Position numbers and translations under genes: made by a program. A model generated the notes under the pieces. The model worked only from the letters and a program-made list of their open reading frames with translations. It did no database searches and was not told the DNA's origin. Below are positions 1 through 8,331 of a DNA stretch of 64,000 nt, one piece after another. Source of the stretch: Cedecea neteri (GTDB lineage Bacteria > Pseudomonadota > Gammaproteobacteria > Enterobacterales > Enterobacteriaceae); the NCBI RefSeq assembly GCF_000757825.1, contig NZ_CP009451.1, forward strand, positions 992,001 through 1,056,000, in the 5' to 3' direction. The stretch's first letter is position 1, and the number at the start of each line of letters is the position of its first letter.

Positions 1-16
1 ACACCAGGGTATGCAT
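1..16 (-). CDS. csgC: csgC, first codons only (curli assembly protein)
   Basis: Only the first five codons are inside the window. On the minus strand a GGAGG ribosome binding site (21-25) precedes an ATG at 14-16 that reads MHTLV, close to the MNTLL start of E. coli CsgC. The position, directly downstream of csgA, is where csgC lies in the csgBAC operon. CsgC is a small periplasmic chaperone that stops premature CsgA polymerisation. Identity is inferred from context plus these few residues. Confidence 0.55.
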
Positions 17-31
17 ACGACCTCCAAAGAA

Positions 32-54
32 AAACAGGGCCTGAGGCCCTGTTT
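32..54 (-). terminator. Hairpin terminator after csgA
   Basis: A perfect 10-bp stem (AAACAGGGCC / GGCCCTGTTT) with a TGA loop is followed on the minus strand by TTTTTCTTT. It lies between csgA and the csgC ribosome binding site, so it should end most csgBA transcripts and attenuate csgC. Confidence 0.75.
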
Positions 55-73
55 ACACGGCTGCCTGGCTGTC

Positions 74-487
74 TTAATACTGAGAAGCCGTGGCGTGGTT
101 GCCGTTACCGAACTGGGTGACTGAAACCAGCGAACTTGATGCCGTCTGGTTAACCACCGCGCCGTTGTTGGTCCCGAACTGCTGAACGTCGATCTGCGCG
201 TTTTTACCGTTCCACTGGCTGATAGTGGCGTTATTACCATAGCCGTCCTGCAGCAATTTAATATCGCTGCTGTCGGAACCCTGGCCAACTTTTGCCCCGT
301 TTACGGTGCCCAGCTGTTTAATATCCGTCTTCGAATAGAAAGCATTCGACTGCAGTGCTGTGGCGTTATTACCGTTACCTTGCTGATATATTTTCAAGGT
401 TGAGTGCTGAGCCTGCTGTGGGTACGTAGCCATTGCACCTGCGGAAACAACCAATGCTGCTAATGCTGCAACTTTGAAAAGATTCAT
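74..487 (-). CDS. csgA: Curlin major subunit CsgA
   Basis: Main amyloid subunit of curli fibres, secreted through CsgG and polymerised on CsgB at the cell surface. 137 residues: a signal peptide (about residues 1-20, VVSAGAMA) followed by imperfect curlin repeats of the form S-x5-Q-x-G-x2-N-x-A-x3-Q, for example QQGNGNNATALQ, LQDGYGNNATISQ, QQFGTNNGAVVNQ and TQFGNGNHATASQ. About five repeats can be counted. It is shorter than the 151-residue E. coli protein, mainly because of a short N-terminal secretion segment after the signal peptide. It lies 45 bp downstream of csgB in the same operon. Sequence and context agree. Confidence 0.96.
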   Translation of the reverse strand: MNLFKVAALAALVVSAGAMATYPQQAQHSTLKIYQQGNGNNATALQSNAFYSKTDIKQLGTVNGAKVGQGSDSSDIKLLQDGYGNNATISQWNGKNAQIDVQQFGTNNGAVVNQTASSSLVSVTQFGNGNHATASQY

Positions 488-532
488 ACTAAAACCCCCA
501 TCGGATTGATAGTTTCAGCCCAAATGTTTTGC

Positions 533-985
533 TTATCGCTGAATAACACGAATCGCCATTTGTGACTGGTTTTGCACAACAACTGCTGACTTCTGGGTAC
601 CGTATTGGGTAATGTTTGCTTTGTTACCAGCACCTCGCTGGATAATAAGAGCGGCATTACCAAATGAATCCTGCTTTATACTCGCATCGTTGGCGACGCC
701 CTCTTGCGAGATATAAGCAAGGTTATAACTACCTGATTGATCGATGTTTGCCCGGTTACCCGAGCCGCTCTGTGCTATCTCAGATAATTGCCGCTGACCT
801 CGCTGAGTCACCGCCGCATTATTATTACTGCCGTACTGGCCAACAATCGCCGTTTGATTAAATTGAGGATTACTCAATTCATTTACGGCGAAATTGTATT
901 CGGAGACGGCAAGATCGTTCCTCTGGGCCAGGCCGTACTGAGACAGCCCCATAAACAACATCATTAACAGCCAATATTTTTTCAT
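533..985 (-). CDS. csgB: Curlin minor subunit (nucleator) CsgB
   Basis: Surface-anchored nucleator that templates CsgA polymerisation. 150 residues, close to the usual 151. Signal peptide at residues 1-20 (LSQYGLAQ). Curlin repeats include GQYGSNNNAAVTQ, AQSGSGNRANIDQ and SQEGVANDASIKQ. The C terminus is basic (MAIRVIQR), as in E. coli CsgB, where the last repeat anchors the protein. First gene of csgBA(C), divergent from csgDEFG across a long control region. Confidence 0.96.
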   Translation of the reverse strand: MKKYWLLMMLFMGLSQYGLAQRNDLAVSEYNFAVNELSNPQFNQTAIVGQYGSNNNAAVTQRGQRQLSEIAQSGSGNRANIDQSGSYNLAYISQEGVANDASIKQDSFGNAALIIQRGAGNKANITQYGTQKSAVVVQNQSQMAIRVIQR

Positions 986-1762
986 TCTGTCACCTTGAAC
1001 CTAATAACGCCGGAACATTATGACGCGTAATGCAGTAATTATTTATAACGAACCAATGGTAATTTGTTATTGCTCCGTTACGGAAATGAGTATGTTACGG
1101 CAGGCATCTTAAATATCTCATGCACGAGTGGTATTTTGCATTATCCAATTCACACCAAAGTATTAACACGGAATAAAATACACTAATCCCTTCATTGCAA
1201 CTACCTGATCCAGGGATCGGATAATCATTAGCACACTTATTTAAAGTCACCTTTCCGGTCACTGACTTAGCACAACTTAGGCGATGCTTAGCCAGTTTAT
1301 GAAAAACCTTCGTCACCAGGAATGGTTTTCTTAAGCGAAGCGGGTGAATACTGGAAACGCTGTTTTTAAAAATATGAGAGGCGTTAACAAAAACAAATCA
1401 CCAAGAATAAAAACATTAAAATTCAATGCAATGGAAGAAAAAAAGAAAAAATAATGACTATACAATCAATTCTGAAAGTACAACTTTAGGCTTAAATCTA
1501 AATAGATAAAAAATCACATAGAAACATTTTAATATCCACAGAAACATTTAGTTACATAGTTAACACTTGCTTTAAAATGTCTAATCGCTAAATTGAAAAC
1601 AGATAGTAAGTCTTTAGTTAAAAATCCCTTTGCGACCGAAAACCATTATTTCGGCGATTAAAAATATTTAACATACAGCACTGTCGCGAATCTCGATATC
1701 TCAGGGAGAATTAATTTCCATTAATTCAAACGGTAGCGACAAAAACCAGGTGGAGTTTCATC
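986..1762. promoter_or_regulatory. csgBA-csgDEFG divergent control region
   Basis: 777 bp without a credible gene, strongly AT-rich from about 1370 to 1740. In E. coli the equivalent region binds OmpR, IHF, H-NS, CpxR, MlrA and CsgD and produces a csgD leader targeted by several small RNAs. Only the csgD promoter segment (next entry) can be aligned by eye with E. coli. A reading frame of about 70 codons at 1095-1316 has no family resemblance and is not annotated. Confidence 0.7.
1544..1594 (+). promoter_or_regulatory. csgD promoter with OmpR-type site
   Basis: The segment with ACATTTAGTTACATAGTTAA then CACTTG closely matches the E. coli csgD promoter, where OmpR~P binds just upstream of -35. 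TTGCTT (1567-1572) and TAAATT (1589-1594) are spaced by 16 bp. A start near 1601 would give a leader of about 160 nt before the csgD ATG, similar to the roughly 148-nt sRNA-regulated leader of E. coli. The match is from memory of the E. coli sequence. Confidence 0.6.
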
Positions 1763-2413
1763 ATGTATAATGAAGTCCATGCCCTACAGGGCCCTACGTT
1801 ATTGTTAATTACGAAACCCTCTCTCCAGGCTTCAGCTTTATTACAACATCTACGCGCCTCGTTAGAAATAAATGGGCGGGTTCACAATATTCAACGTCCA
1901 CTGGATGACTTCGCCAGTAATGTTCTGATTTTATTTGATATGGCGGAAACGGATAAGAAGATCATCCTGTTTTGGCAGGAAAAATTAAGCCGTAAAAACA
2001 GTCAGATAAAATTACTGCTGCTCAACACGCCGGAAGAGTATCCTTTCAGAGAGATCGAGAACTGGCCACATATCAACGGCGTATTTTATTTTGCGACCGA
2101 AGAGCCCAAAGTCGTTGAGGGGCTGCGTGGGGTCCTGGAAGGAGAGTGCTACTTCTCGCAGAAGCTGGCCAGCTATCTCATCAGCCATTCCGGAAATTAT
2201 CGTTTTAATAGCACCGAATCCTCACGCTTAACGCAGCGCGAAAAGGAAATCCTGAACAAGCTGCGCGTGGGTTCCTCCAACGTTGAAATCGCCCGCTCGC
2301 TGTTTATCAGTGAGAACACGGTCAAAACGCACCTGTATAACCTGTTCAGAAAAATAGCCGTCAAAAACCGCACCCAGGCGGTTTCCTGGGCAAACGATAA
2401 CCTTCGGCGATAA
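1763..2413 (+). CDS. csgD: Biofilm master regulator CsgD
   Basis: LuxR/FixJ-family transcription factor that activates csgBA and other biofilm genes. 216 residues, the normal length. N-terminal receiver-like domain (about 1-140) and C-terminal LuxR-type helix-turn-helix (about 150-210), with [12 protein letters not shown] and [20 protein letters not shown] visible. The start has GGTGGAG 8-9 bp upstream. First gene of csgDEFG, with csgE 5 bp after its stop. Confidence 0.97.
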   Translation: MYNEVHALQGPTLLLITKPSLQASALLQHLRASLEINGRVHNIQRPLDDFASNVLILFDMAETDKKIILFWQEKLSRKNSQIKLLLLNTPEEYPFREIENWPHINGVFYFATEEPKVVEGLRGVLEGECYFSQKLASYLISHSGNYRFNSTESSRLTQREKEILNKLRVGSSNVEIARSLFISENTVKTHLYNLFRKIAVKNRTQAVSWANDNLRR

Positions 2414-2418
2414 ACACC

Positions 2419-2805
2419 ATGAAACGCTCAGCCATTTTTTTCCTGGCGGCCTGCTGGTGCGCGATGAACAGCGTTCACGCCGAAGAAGTCGAGATCCCCG
2501 GGCTGCTGACGGACCATACCGTCACTTCGGTAGGCCACAGTTTCTACCGCGCCTTCAGCGATAAATGGGAAAGCAGCTATACCGGCAATTTAACCATCAA
2601 CGAGCGCCCCAGCGCCCGCTGGGGGAGCTGGATAACCATTACCGCCGGCCAGGACGTTGTTTATCAGGCTTTTCTTTACCCCACAAAACGCGACTTCGAC
2701 AAAAACGTTGAGGTGGCACTGGTCCATACCGATGAGGCGCTTAAACGCAGGCTGATTGATAAGCAATTATTGAGCACCAGCGATTTAACCCATGACGAAT
2801 TCTAG
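2419..2805 (+). CDS. csgE: Curli assembly/transport factor CsgE
   Basis: Periplasmic protein that caps the CsgG pore and gives CsgA secretion its specificity. 128 residues with a signal peptide cut after VHA (about residue 21). The mature part keeps CsgE features such as [20 protein letters not shown] and the [16 protein letters not shown] strand. It follows csgD by 5 bp and precedes csgF by 9 bp, so translation is probably coupled. Confidence 0.96.
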   Translation: MKRSAIFFLAACWCAMNSVHAEEVEIPGLLTDHTVTSVGHSFYRAFSDKWESSYTGNLTINERPSARWGSWITITAGQDVVYQAFLYPTKRDFDKNVEVALVHTDEALKRRLIDKQLLSTSDLTHDEF

Positions 2806-2814
2806 GAGACGATG

Positions 2815-3231
2815 ATGCGTATCTCTCATGCCGTTCTGCCCTTGCTGCTCTTTACGCCGCTGGCCTGGGGCGGAAATATGGTTTTCCAGTTTGTTAACCC
2901 TAACTTCGGCGGTAACCCCAATAACGGTGCCTATTTGTTAAATTCGGCCCAGGCACAAAACTCTTACAAAGATCCCAGCTACAGCAGCGATCTTGGAATT
3001 CAAATGCCCAGCGCGCTGGATAATTTCACCCAGGCGCTGCAGTCACAGGTGCTGGGCGGCCTGTTAACCAATATCAATACCGGGAAGCCGGGGCGCATGG
3101 TCACCAATGATTTCATCGTCGATATCGCCAATACCGACGGTCAACTTCAGCTCAACGTAACCGACCGTAAAACCGGCAAAACCTCGACGATTCAGGTCTC
3201 AGGCCTGCAGGCGAATTCCACGAATTTTTAG
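2815..3231 (+). CDS. csgF: Curli assembly/transport factor CsgF
   Basis: Extracellular adaptor that binds CsgG and localises CsgB at the surface. 138 residues, as in E. coli. Two adjacent ATGs exist (2812 and 2815); the second is chosen because AGGAGA (2804-2809) is then properly spaced and the length matches. Signal peptide ends at LAWG; the CsgG-binding N terminus is conserved ([15 protein letters not shown]). The C-terminal half ([18 protein letters not shown]) is nearly identical to E. coli. Confidence 0.96.
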   Translation: MRISHAVLPLLLFTPLAWGGNMVFQFVNPNFGGNPNNGAYLLNSAQAQNSYKDPSYSSDLGIQMPSALDNFTQALQSQVLGGLLTNINTGKPGRMVTNDFIVDIANTDGQLQLNVTDRKTGKTSTIQVSGLQANSTNF

Positions 3232-3269
3232 TGGCTTAAAATCATAAAACCTCTTCAAGGATAAACATT

Positions 3270-4103
3270 ATGCAGCGCTTACTTCTGATTGTGGCGGTGT
3301 GTTTATTAAGTGGTTGTTTAACGGCTCCGCCAAAAGAGGCCGCTAAACCGACGTTACTGCCCCGCGCACAAAGCTATCTCGACCTGACGCATCTGCCAGA
3401 GGCAAAAGGAAAGCTTTATGTTTCGGTCTATAACATTCAGGACGAAACGGGCCAGTTCAAGCCCTACCCCGCCAGTAACTTTTCTACCGCCGTGCCGCAA
3501 AGCGCAACGTCTATGCTGGTCACCGCGCTGAAGGATTCCCGCTGGTTCATTCCGCTTGAACGTCAGGGGCTGCAAAACCTGCTTAACGAACGCAAAATTA
3601 TCCGCGCCGCGCAGGAAAACGGCACAGTGGCGGATAATAATCGAGCCCCGCTGCACTCGCTGATGGCGGCAAATGTGATGATTGAAGGGTCGATTATTGG
3701 CTACGAAAGCAACGTGAAGTCCGGCGGGGCGGGCGCACGTTACTTTGGCATTGGCGCGGACACGCAGTATCAGCTTGACCAGATAGCCGTGAACCTGAGG
3801 GTCGTCGACGTCAGCACCGGGGAGGTCATGTCGTCGGTCAACACCAGCAAAACGATTCTCTCGTACGAAGTGCAGGCTGGAGTCTTCCGGTTTATTGATT
3901 ACCAGCGCCTGCTGGAAGGTGAAATAGGCTATACCAGCAACGAGCCGGTAATGCTGTGCCTGATGTCCGCCATTGAAACCGGCGTTATCTATCTGATTAA
4001 CGATGGCATCGACCGTGGGCTGTGGGATCTGCAAAACCCTGCCGATATTAACAACCCGGTGCTGGTGAAGTATAAAGAGCTCTCTACGCCGCCGGCCTCC
4101 TGA
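3270..4103 (+). CDS. csgG: Curli secretion pore lipoprotein CsgG
   Basis: Outer-membrane lipoprotein forming the nonameric curlin export channel. 277 residues, the family length. Lipobox LLSGC puts the acylated Cys at residue 16. Conserved pieces include PRAQSYLDLTHLP, the constriction-loop region around VYNIQDETGQFKPYP, and the barrel segments ANVMIEGSIIGYESN and QIAVNLRVVDVSTGEV. Last gene of csgDEFG, followed by a bidirectional terminator. Confidence 0.97.
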   Translation: MQRLLLIVAVCLLSGCLTAPPKEAAKPTLLPRAQSYLDLTHLPEAKGKLYVSVYNIQDETGQFKPYPASNFSTAVPQSATSMLVTALKDSRWFIPLERQGLQNLLNERKIIRAAQENGTVADNNRAPLHSLMAANVMIEGSIIGYESNVKSGGAGARYFGIGADTQYQLDQIAVNLRVVDVSTGEVMSSVNTSKTILSYEVQAGVFRFIDYQRLLEGEIGYTSNEPVMLCLMSAIETGVIYLINDGIDRGLWDLQNPADINNPVLVKYKELSTPPAS

Positions 4104-4120
4104 TGACCGTTTCTCGCGAA

Positions 4121-4148
4121 TAAAAAAACCAGCTTTCGCTGGTTTTTT
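4121..4148. terminator. Bidirectional terminator between csgG and ycdZ
   Basis: The stem ACCAGC/GCTGGT with a TTTC loop is flanked by runs of A and T on both sides. It can end csgDEFG from the left and ycdZ from the right, and overlaps the end of ycdZ. Confidence 0.85.
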
Positions 4149-4635
4149 ATTCGCTCAGCAATGAGCCTGCTTTCGGTTTGGGCTTCTCTCGTCTTGCCGC
4201 CAGCCACAGCCCACTGTTTTTCATTGCGAAGCCGAAGACCAGGCCCAGCAGCAGCGAAGGCACCACGATATGCCACTCCCCCTGATTCGCAAAGGTTGCG
4301 CAGGCGCCGATAAAAGTGCCGGGGACAAACGACAGTAAAATATGGCGAGCCTGAATACACATCAGGAATGCCACCACGCCGGTCATGATATAGCCGAGGA
4401 TTTCAGCATGCGGCGCCAGCGCGCTGCCGTGAATAATCACCAGCGCCCAAAGCACGCCGCTGCACAGGGTACACAGAGAAATAAAAAGCCCCTTCATACC
4501 GCCCTGCGGACAGGCAAAATAGGCGGTACAGCCGAGGAAACCGGCCCAGCCCAACAGGCCGAGACTCACCGCAACCCAGCCCCAGAGGCCAGAGAGAATA
4601 CCGGTGGTGATTGCAAGTGGAATAAGTGTCTTCAT
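4147..4635 (-). CDS. ycdZ: DUF1097 inner-membrane protein YcdZ
   Basis: Small integral membrane protein of unknown function. 162 residues with about five hydrophobic segments (for example residues 8-30, 45-70, 75-95, 97-115 and 122-145) and a basic C-terminal tail (ARREKPKPKAG). The start MKTLIPLAITTG matches E. coli YcdZ. A consensus CRP site lies 87-102 bp upstream. No strong ribosome binding site is visible. Gene identity is firm; function is unknown. Confidence 0.9.
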   Translation of the reverse strand: MKTLIPLAITTGILSGLWGWVAVSLGLLGWAGFLGCTAYFACPQGGMKGLFISLCTLCSGVLWALVIIHGSALAPHAEILGYIMTGVVAFLMCIQARHILLSFVPGTFIGACATFANQGEWHIVVPSLLLGLVFGFAMKNSGLWLAARREKPKPKAGSLLSE

Positions 4636-4721
4636 GGCGCCGTATCATAGCAGAGGCTTAGCCTCTCACTACGATCTGGCGCACATTTTTTGTAAATCAA
4701 AAATCAGCGTTGCAGTTTAAT

Positions 4722-4737
4722 TGTGACTCAAATCACA
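4722..4737 (-). promoter_or_regulatory. Consensus CRP site upstream of ycdZ
   Basis: TGTGA-CTCAAA-TCACA is a perfect match to the CRP half-sites with 6-bp spacing. It sits in the ycdY-ycdZ gap upstream of ycdZ. An FNR reading is less likely because the half-sites are TGTGA and not TTGAT. Confidence 0.75.
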
Positions 4738-4738
4738 A

Positions 4739-5293
4739 TTATTCCTCTTCTGATTCCTGCAGCTCATCGCGCATGGCCTGCAGCGCTTCACGGCTGATCG
4801 CCGCCAGCGTGCGGTAGAACGGCGTGGTGGCATGGGCTTCAACTTTGCCGAGGAACGTCCCGCACCACGGCATCAGGTACTCATCAAACAGCGTCACCTG
4901 CGCCTCAAACTCATCCTCCTGGGACTGGTCCTCAAGCCAGGAAGCCGCCAGCAGCAGCGTCCCGAAATGGTCAGCAGGTGACTCGCCCAGCGGCATTCCA
5001 CGCTGTTTCAGGAACTGACGCACTTCCCCTTCGTCACTGCCCTCTTCCCAGGCCGAGCGGAAAGGCGGCACGCTGCACTTTTCACCCACGAACAGCGCGT
5101 TAAAGTCCGCCGCCAGCAGCTGCGGGTCGCAGTTGTGCTGCAAACGCCCCAGCAGCTCATCCTGCTCCAGTGGCCAGCTTGCCGCCAGCTTCCCTTCACG
5201 GATCAGCGTAAACAAAGGCACCAGCAGAGGATCCTGCGGCTGGCGATAAAATAGCGATCCGAGTACGCGGCAAATAATTGAAAACTCATTCAT
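4739..5293 (-). CDS. ycdY: TorD-family chaperone YcdY
   Basis: Member of the TorD/DmsD redox-enzyme maturation chaperone family; E. coli YcdY interacts with the phosphatase YcdX and affects swarming. 184 residues, the same length as E. coli. All-helical; recognisable blocks are MNEFSIICRVLGSLFYRQPQ, YNALFVG-like ADFNALFVGEKCSVPPFRSA, and LPWCGTFLGKVEAHA near residue 140. It follows ycdX by 28 bp. Partner assignment is from family knowledge. Confidence 0.93.
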   Translation of the reverse strand: MNEFSIICRVLGSLFYRQPQDPLLVPLFTLIREGKLAASWPLEQDELLGRLQHNCDPQLLAADFNALFVGEKCSVPPFRSAWEEGSDEGEVRQFLKQRGMPLGESPADHFGTLLLAASWLEDQSQEDEFEAQVTLFDEYLMPWCGTFLGKVEAHATTPFYRTLAAISREALQAMRDELQESEEE

Positions 5294-5321
5294 GACTGGC
5301 TCTATCCATTACGGGTGTTAA

Positions 5322-6059
5322 TTACAGTGTGGCAAATTCGGCAATTGGCGCCATGCCCCGAGCTTCAAGGAAGCCCAGCAGGCGCTGCGGAGAAACGTTC
5401 AGGATCCGCTCTTCCGGGAAATTGATTTCATCGAGGATTTTGCGGCACTCGCTAAAATCGCCCAGCGTAAAGGCGGTATGGGAGTCCGACCCTAAGGCCA
5501 GCCAGCCGCCAGCATCACGCACGGCTTCAGCAATGGCGCGGCAGTTCGGCCCGCTGCCGATGCGAGAGTGGGTAAAAGAAGAGTTGTTCAACTCAAGGGC
5601 GACGTTATATTTCGCCGCCGCCGCCGCAACGGCCGGGATATCAATTTCGAATTTAGGGTTACCCGGATGGCTGATGATATGCACGTCACCGTTCGCCATC
5701 GTCGCGATCATCGCTTCGGTATGGGTAGCTTTATCTTTTGGCGGGAAGACCGGCTCGTGGAAGCCGGCAATGATCAAATCCAGCGCATCGAGCATTGGCC
5801 CAGTGCAGTCAATTTCGCCTGCGGTGTTTTTAATATTCGATTCAATACCGCGCAAAATGCCGACGCCGTCGACCAGCCGTGGCCAGATACGCATATTAAT
5901 AAAGTGCCAGTAATGCGGCGCATCCGCCATGTCCGGGCCGTGATCGGTAATAGCAAACAGCCTGATGCCCTTGCTCTTCGCAACGGCAATATAATCATGG
6001 AGGGTACTGTAGGCGTGGGTGCTGGCAACGGTATGCATATGCAGGTCAACGGGATACAT
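5322..6059 (-). CDS. ycdX: PHP-domain zinc phosphatase YcdX
   Basis: Metal-dependent phosphatase with the PHP fold and a trinuclear zinc site; connected to swarming in E. coli. 245 residues from the ATG at 6059, which has AGGAG 7-8 bp upstream and matches the E. coli start [13 protein letters not shown]. Metal motifs: DLHMH (residues 5-9), ITDHGPD (about 38), IAGFHEP (about 101), HIISHPG (about 130) and ALGSDSHT (about 192). A longer in-frame start at 6098 is not favoured. Confidence 0.95.
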   Translation of the reverse strand: MYPVDLHMHTVASTHAYSTLHDYIAVAKSKGIRLFAITDHGPDMADAPHYWHFINMRIWPRLVDGVGILRGIESNIKNTAGEIDCTGPMLDALDLIIAGFHEPVFPPKDKATHTEAMIATMANGDVHIISHPGNPKFEIDIPAVAAAAAKYNVALELNNSSFTHSRIGSGPNCRAIAEAVRDAGGWLALGSDSHTAFTLGDFSECRKILDEINFPEERILNVSPQRLLGFLEARGMAPIAEFATL

Positions 6060-6134
6060 GGCTTTCTCCTTTTCTATTTTAGCTAAGGATACCAGCAATC
6101 CATGACAATTTTTAGCCTGCCTGCAAGAACAGCT

Positions 6135-6154
6135 AGCCCGGCAAAAGCCGGGCT
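6135..6154 (-). other. Hairpin between ghrA and ycdX
   Basis: Perfect 8-bp inverted repeat AGCCCGGC / GCCGGGCT with a 4-base loop, without a T tract on the minus strand. It could be an mRNA-stabilising or weakly attenuating hairpin in a ghrA-ycdX-ycdY transcript. Confidence 0.5.
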
Positions 6155-6160
6155 TCCTGC

Positions 6161-7102
6161 TTAATAGCCGTGCTGAAGAGAGACTTCACCGGAGACAGAT
6201 TCCCCGTTTTCTAGCTGGGTAATGGTCTTTGCGATATAGGCAATGGCCTCGTCAGGACGAGTGACTGCGGCCACGTGCGGCGTAATTGCCACGCCAGGAT
6301 GCGCCCAAAGCGGGCTGTTCTCCGGCAGCGGCTCTTTAGAGAAGACGTCCAGCATCGCGCCTTTAAGCTGCCCGGAATCTAACGCCGCCAGCAGATCGGC
6401 TTCAACCAGGTGCACGCCGCGCGCAAGATTTATCACGTAAGCTTCTTTAGCCAGCTGGCCCAAAAGCTCACGGTTGATAATGCCGACGGTTTGCGGCGTA
6501 TTCGGCAGCAGGTTTATCAGCACTCGGGTGCCGTGCAGAAAATCAGGTAGCGCTTCGCCACCGGCAAAACTCTGTACGCCTGGAAGATCTTTTTTGCTGC
6601 GGCTCCAGCAGCGAACCGGGAAGCCCCAGGCCACGAGGCTTTCAGCCACTTTACCGCCAAGCACGCCCGCGCCGAGGATCCCAATGGTGAAATCCTCACG
6701 CCGATAATCTTCCAGCGGCTGCCATTGCCCCTGCTGCTTTTGTCGCTGGTAGTCGTCAAAACGACGGAACCAGTGCAGCACCTGGCTAACAGCGTACTCC
6801 TGCATCTGCAGCCCCATGCCCGTATCCTCCAGGCGGAACAGCGGCACGCCGTCCGGCAGCATGTCCGGGTGAGCCTGAAGTTTACTGAGAATAGCGTCAA
6901 CGCCGGCCCCCAGCGCGAAAACGCCCTTGAGCCCTTTACGGCCGCTAAGCATTTCCACCGGCGGGTGCCATACCAGTGCGTAATCGGCGGGCTGCTGGTC
7001 CCCCTGCTTCCACTGGCGGACTCGCGCCTGCGGCAGGGCTTGCTGAAGGCGATTCAGCCAATACTCTGTGTCAAAAGTGGGGTGATGAAAAATAATGTCC
7101 AT
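6161..7102 (-). CDS. ghrA: Glyoxylate/hydroxypyruvate reductase A
   Basis: NADPH-dependent 2-ketoacid reductase converting glyoxylate to glycolate and hydroxypyruvate to glycerate. 313 residues from the ATG at 7102 (start [15 protein letters not shown] as in E. coli GhrA), preceded by GGAGG; a longer frame to 7162 is rejected. NAD(P) Rossmann motif [12 protein letters not shown] near residue 142; catalytic Arg in [12 protein letters not shown] near 226; His in [11 protein letters not shown] near 281. Gene order ghrA-ycdX-ycdY matches E. coli. Confidence 0.96.
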   Translation of the reverse strand: MDIIFHHPTFDTEYWLNRLQQALPQARVRQWKQGDQQPADYALVWHPPVEMLSGRKGLKGVFALGAGVDAILSKLQAHPDMLPDGVPLFRLEDTGMGLQMQEYAVSQVLHWFRRFDDYQRQKQQGQWQPLEDYRREDFTIGILGAGVLGGKVAESLVAWGFPVRCWSRSKKDLPGVQSFAGGEALPDFLHGTRVLINLLPNTPQTVGIINRELLGQLAKEAYVINLARGVHLVEADLLAALDSGQLKGAMLDVFSKEPLPENSPLWAHPGVAITPHVAAVTRPDEAIAYIAKTITQLENGESVSGEVSLQHGY

Positions 7103-7242
7103 ACTGCCTCCTTTTTTTCTTAGGCTTACGCGAATCGGGATGTCATGCAAGCCCTGATGCAATAAAAAGCAGCATCTTGTGATGGTTTAAGAGTCAAGTT
7201 GGATGAAGTTTGGCTAAACGCACCAAAAACATGAAATTAGCA

Positions 7243-7271
7243 TTGACGGCGAAGGCCATTTTCCCTAAATT
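7243..7271 (+). promoter_or_regulatory. Promoter of first tRNA-Ser gene
   Basis: TTGACG (7243-7248) and TAAATT (7266-7271) with a 17-bp spacer, followed by the GC-rich discriminator AGCGCCCG typical of stringently controlled tRNA promoters. About 35 bp separate the -10 from the tRNA. Confidence 0.8.
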
Positions 7272-7305
7272 AGCGCCCGTTCCAGCAGCGCTGGGGCGAC
7301 AATAC

Positions 7306-7393
7306 GGTGAGGTGTCCGAGTGGCTGAAGGAGCACGCCTGGAAAGTGTGTATACGGCAACGTATCGAGGGTTCGAACCCCTCTCTCACCGCCA
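7306..7393 (+). tRNA. serX: tRNA-Ser(GGA), copy 1 (serX-like)
   Basis: 88 nt with the long class II variable arm. Acceptor GGTGAGG pairs with CTCACC, followed by GCCA including an encoded CCA. Anticodon GGA at 7340-7342; T-loop GGTTCGAACC. It occupies the serX position next to ghrA. The T-stem/acceptor reads CCCCTCTCTCACCGCCA and differs slightly from the E. coli gene as I remember it. Confidence 0.96.
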
Positions 7394-7576
7394 CATTTAA
7401 AGAAGAGCTCGCATGCAAATGCGGGCTTTTTTTTTCGCATATTGCTCACGACAGAGAGTGGGTGAGAATCCTCGACAGGGTTCGACCAAACGGCAGGACA
7501 GCCGTTTGGTACCGCCTCCGGCGACCCGCAGGGCGAGCGCCATGGACGGCGCGAGTAAGCCCCTCCCTCACCGCCA
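7394..7576 (+). repeat. tRNA-associated repeat, unit 1
   Basis: 183-bp unit starting right after the tRNA CCA and ending with a copy of the tRNA-Ser 3' end (CCCCTCCCTCACCGCCA). It contains a terminator hairpin (7407-7435: GCTCGCAT, GCAA tetraloop, ATGCGGGC, T9), then AACGGC/GCCGTT and GCGCC/GGCGC stem-loops. Architecture matches the rtT repeats behind E. coli tyrT, where each repeat carries the tRNA 3' end. Confidence 0.85.
7407..7435 (+). terminator. Terminator behind tRNA-Ser copy 1
   Basis: 8-bp stem GCTCGCAT/ATGCGGGC (one T-G pair) closed by a GCAA tetraloop and followed by nine T. The same hairpin starts each repeat unit. Confidence 0.9.
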
Positions 7577-7758
7577 TATTTAAAGAAGAGCTCGCATGCA
7601 AATGCGGGCTTTTTTTTCGCATATTGCTCACGACAGAGAGTGGGTGAGAATCCTCGACAGGGTTCGACCAAACGGCAGGACAGCCGTTTGGTACCGCCTC
7701 CGGCGACCCGCAGGGCGAGCGCCATGGACGGCGCGAGTAAGCCCCTCTCTCACCGCCA
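7577..7758 (+). repeat. tRNA-associated repeat, unit 2
   Basis: 182 bp, nearly identical to unit 1 (first base T instead of C, T8 instead of T9 and CTCTCTC instead of CTCCCTC near the end). It again ends in the tRNA-Ser 3' sequence. Confidence 0.85.
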
Positions 7759-7771
7759 CATTTTATGAGAG

Positions 7772-7799
7772 AGCCTGAACTCACGTTCAGGCTTTTTTA
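7772..7799 (+). terminator. Terminator after repeat unit 2
   Basis: AGCCTGAAC / GTTCAGGCT stem with a TCAC loop and a T6 tract. Sequence differs from the hairpin of the repeat units. Confidence 0.85.
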
Positions 7800-7818
7800 T
7801 TGCCCATAACCCGACGAG

Positions 7819-7860
7819 GGACGGATGAGAACCCTCGACAGGGTTCGACCAAACGGCAGG
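7819..7860 (+). repeat. Degenerate fragment of the repeat
   Basis: GGATGAGAACCCTCGACAGG followed by GTTCGACCAAACGGCAGG matches the centre of the repeat unit and then diverges at 7861. It looks like a decayed third unit of the first array. Confidence 0.7.
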
Positions 7861-7880
7861 CTAGCGGGATAATTTTCCTC

Positions 7881-7918
7881 CTCCCGCCCGGAAGGATTTG
7901 CCCGGCGGGAGCTTTTTT
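7881..7918 (+). terminator. Terminator closing the first tRNA array
   Basis: CTCCCGCC / GGCGGGAG stem, 15-nt loop with an internal CGG/CCG pairing option, followed by CTTTTTT. Confidence 0.75.
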
Positions 7919-7991
7919 CGGATGAATTTGCCTTAAAACCGCCCTAACCGCTCAGACCTTAACCGAACGTGGCATAATCCATAAATTAGGC

Positions 7992-8020
7992 TTGACCGAA
8001 GAGGGCTGACTCCCTATAGT
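7992..8020 (+). promoter_or_regulatory. Promoter of second tRNA-Ser gene
   Basis: TTGACC (7992-7997), 17-bp spacer, TATAGT (8015-8020), then the GC-rich discriminator AGCGCCCC. The second tRNA therefore has its own promoter. Confidence 0.85.
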
Positions 8021-8061
8021 AGCGCCCCGTTGCCCACCTAAGGTGAGCAGCAAGACAATAC

Positions 8062-8149
8062 GGTGAGGTGTCCGAGTGGCTGAAGGAGCACGCCTGGAAA
8101 GTGTGTATACGGCAACGTATCGAGGGTTCGAACCCCTCTCTCACCGCCA
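8062..8149 (+). tRNA. tRNA-Ser(GGA), copy 2
   Basis: 88 nt, identical to the copy at 7306-7393 over its whole length, with anticodon GGA at 8096-8098 and an encoded CCA. The upstream flank and promoter differ from copy 1, so the duplicated block starts close to the tRNA itself (ACAATAC directly before both genes is shared). Confidence 0.96.
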
Positions 8150-8331
8150 CATTTAAAGAAGAGCTCGCATGCAAATGCGGGCTTTTTTTTCGCATATTAC
8201 TCACGGCAGAGAGTGGGTGAGAATCCTCGACAGGGTTCGACCAAACGGCAGGACAGCCGTTTGGTACCGCCTCCGGCGACCCGCAGGGCGAGCGCCATGG
8301 ACGGCGCGAGTAAGCCCCTCTCTCACCGCCA
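8150..8331 (+). repeat. tRNA-associated repeat, unit 3
   Basis: 182 bp starting after the CCA of tRNA copy 2; carries the same terminator (8163-8190) and ends in the tRNA-Ser 3' sequence. Minor changes relative to units 1 and 2 (ATTACTCACGGC for ATTGCTCACGAC). Confidence 0.85.
8163..8190 (+). terminator. Terminator behind tRNA-Ser copy 2
   Basis: GCTCGCAT-GCAA-ATGCGGGC followed by eight T. Confidence 0.9.

Noticed and set aside
1095..1316. 73-codon reading frame in the csgB-csgD gap
   Set aside because: No ribosome site, no family resemblance, and it lies in a known regulatory region.
1341..1350. CGGGTGAATA as a CsgD box
   Set aside because: Only partial match and about 355 bp from csgB in the opposite orientation; too weak to annotate.
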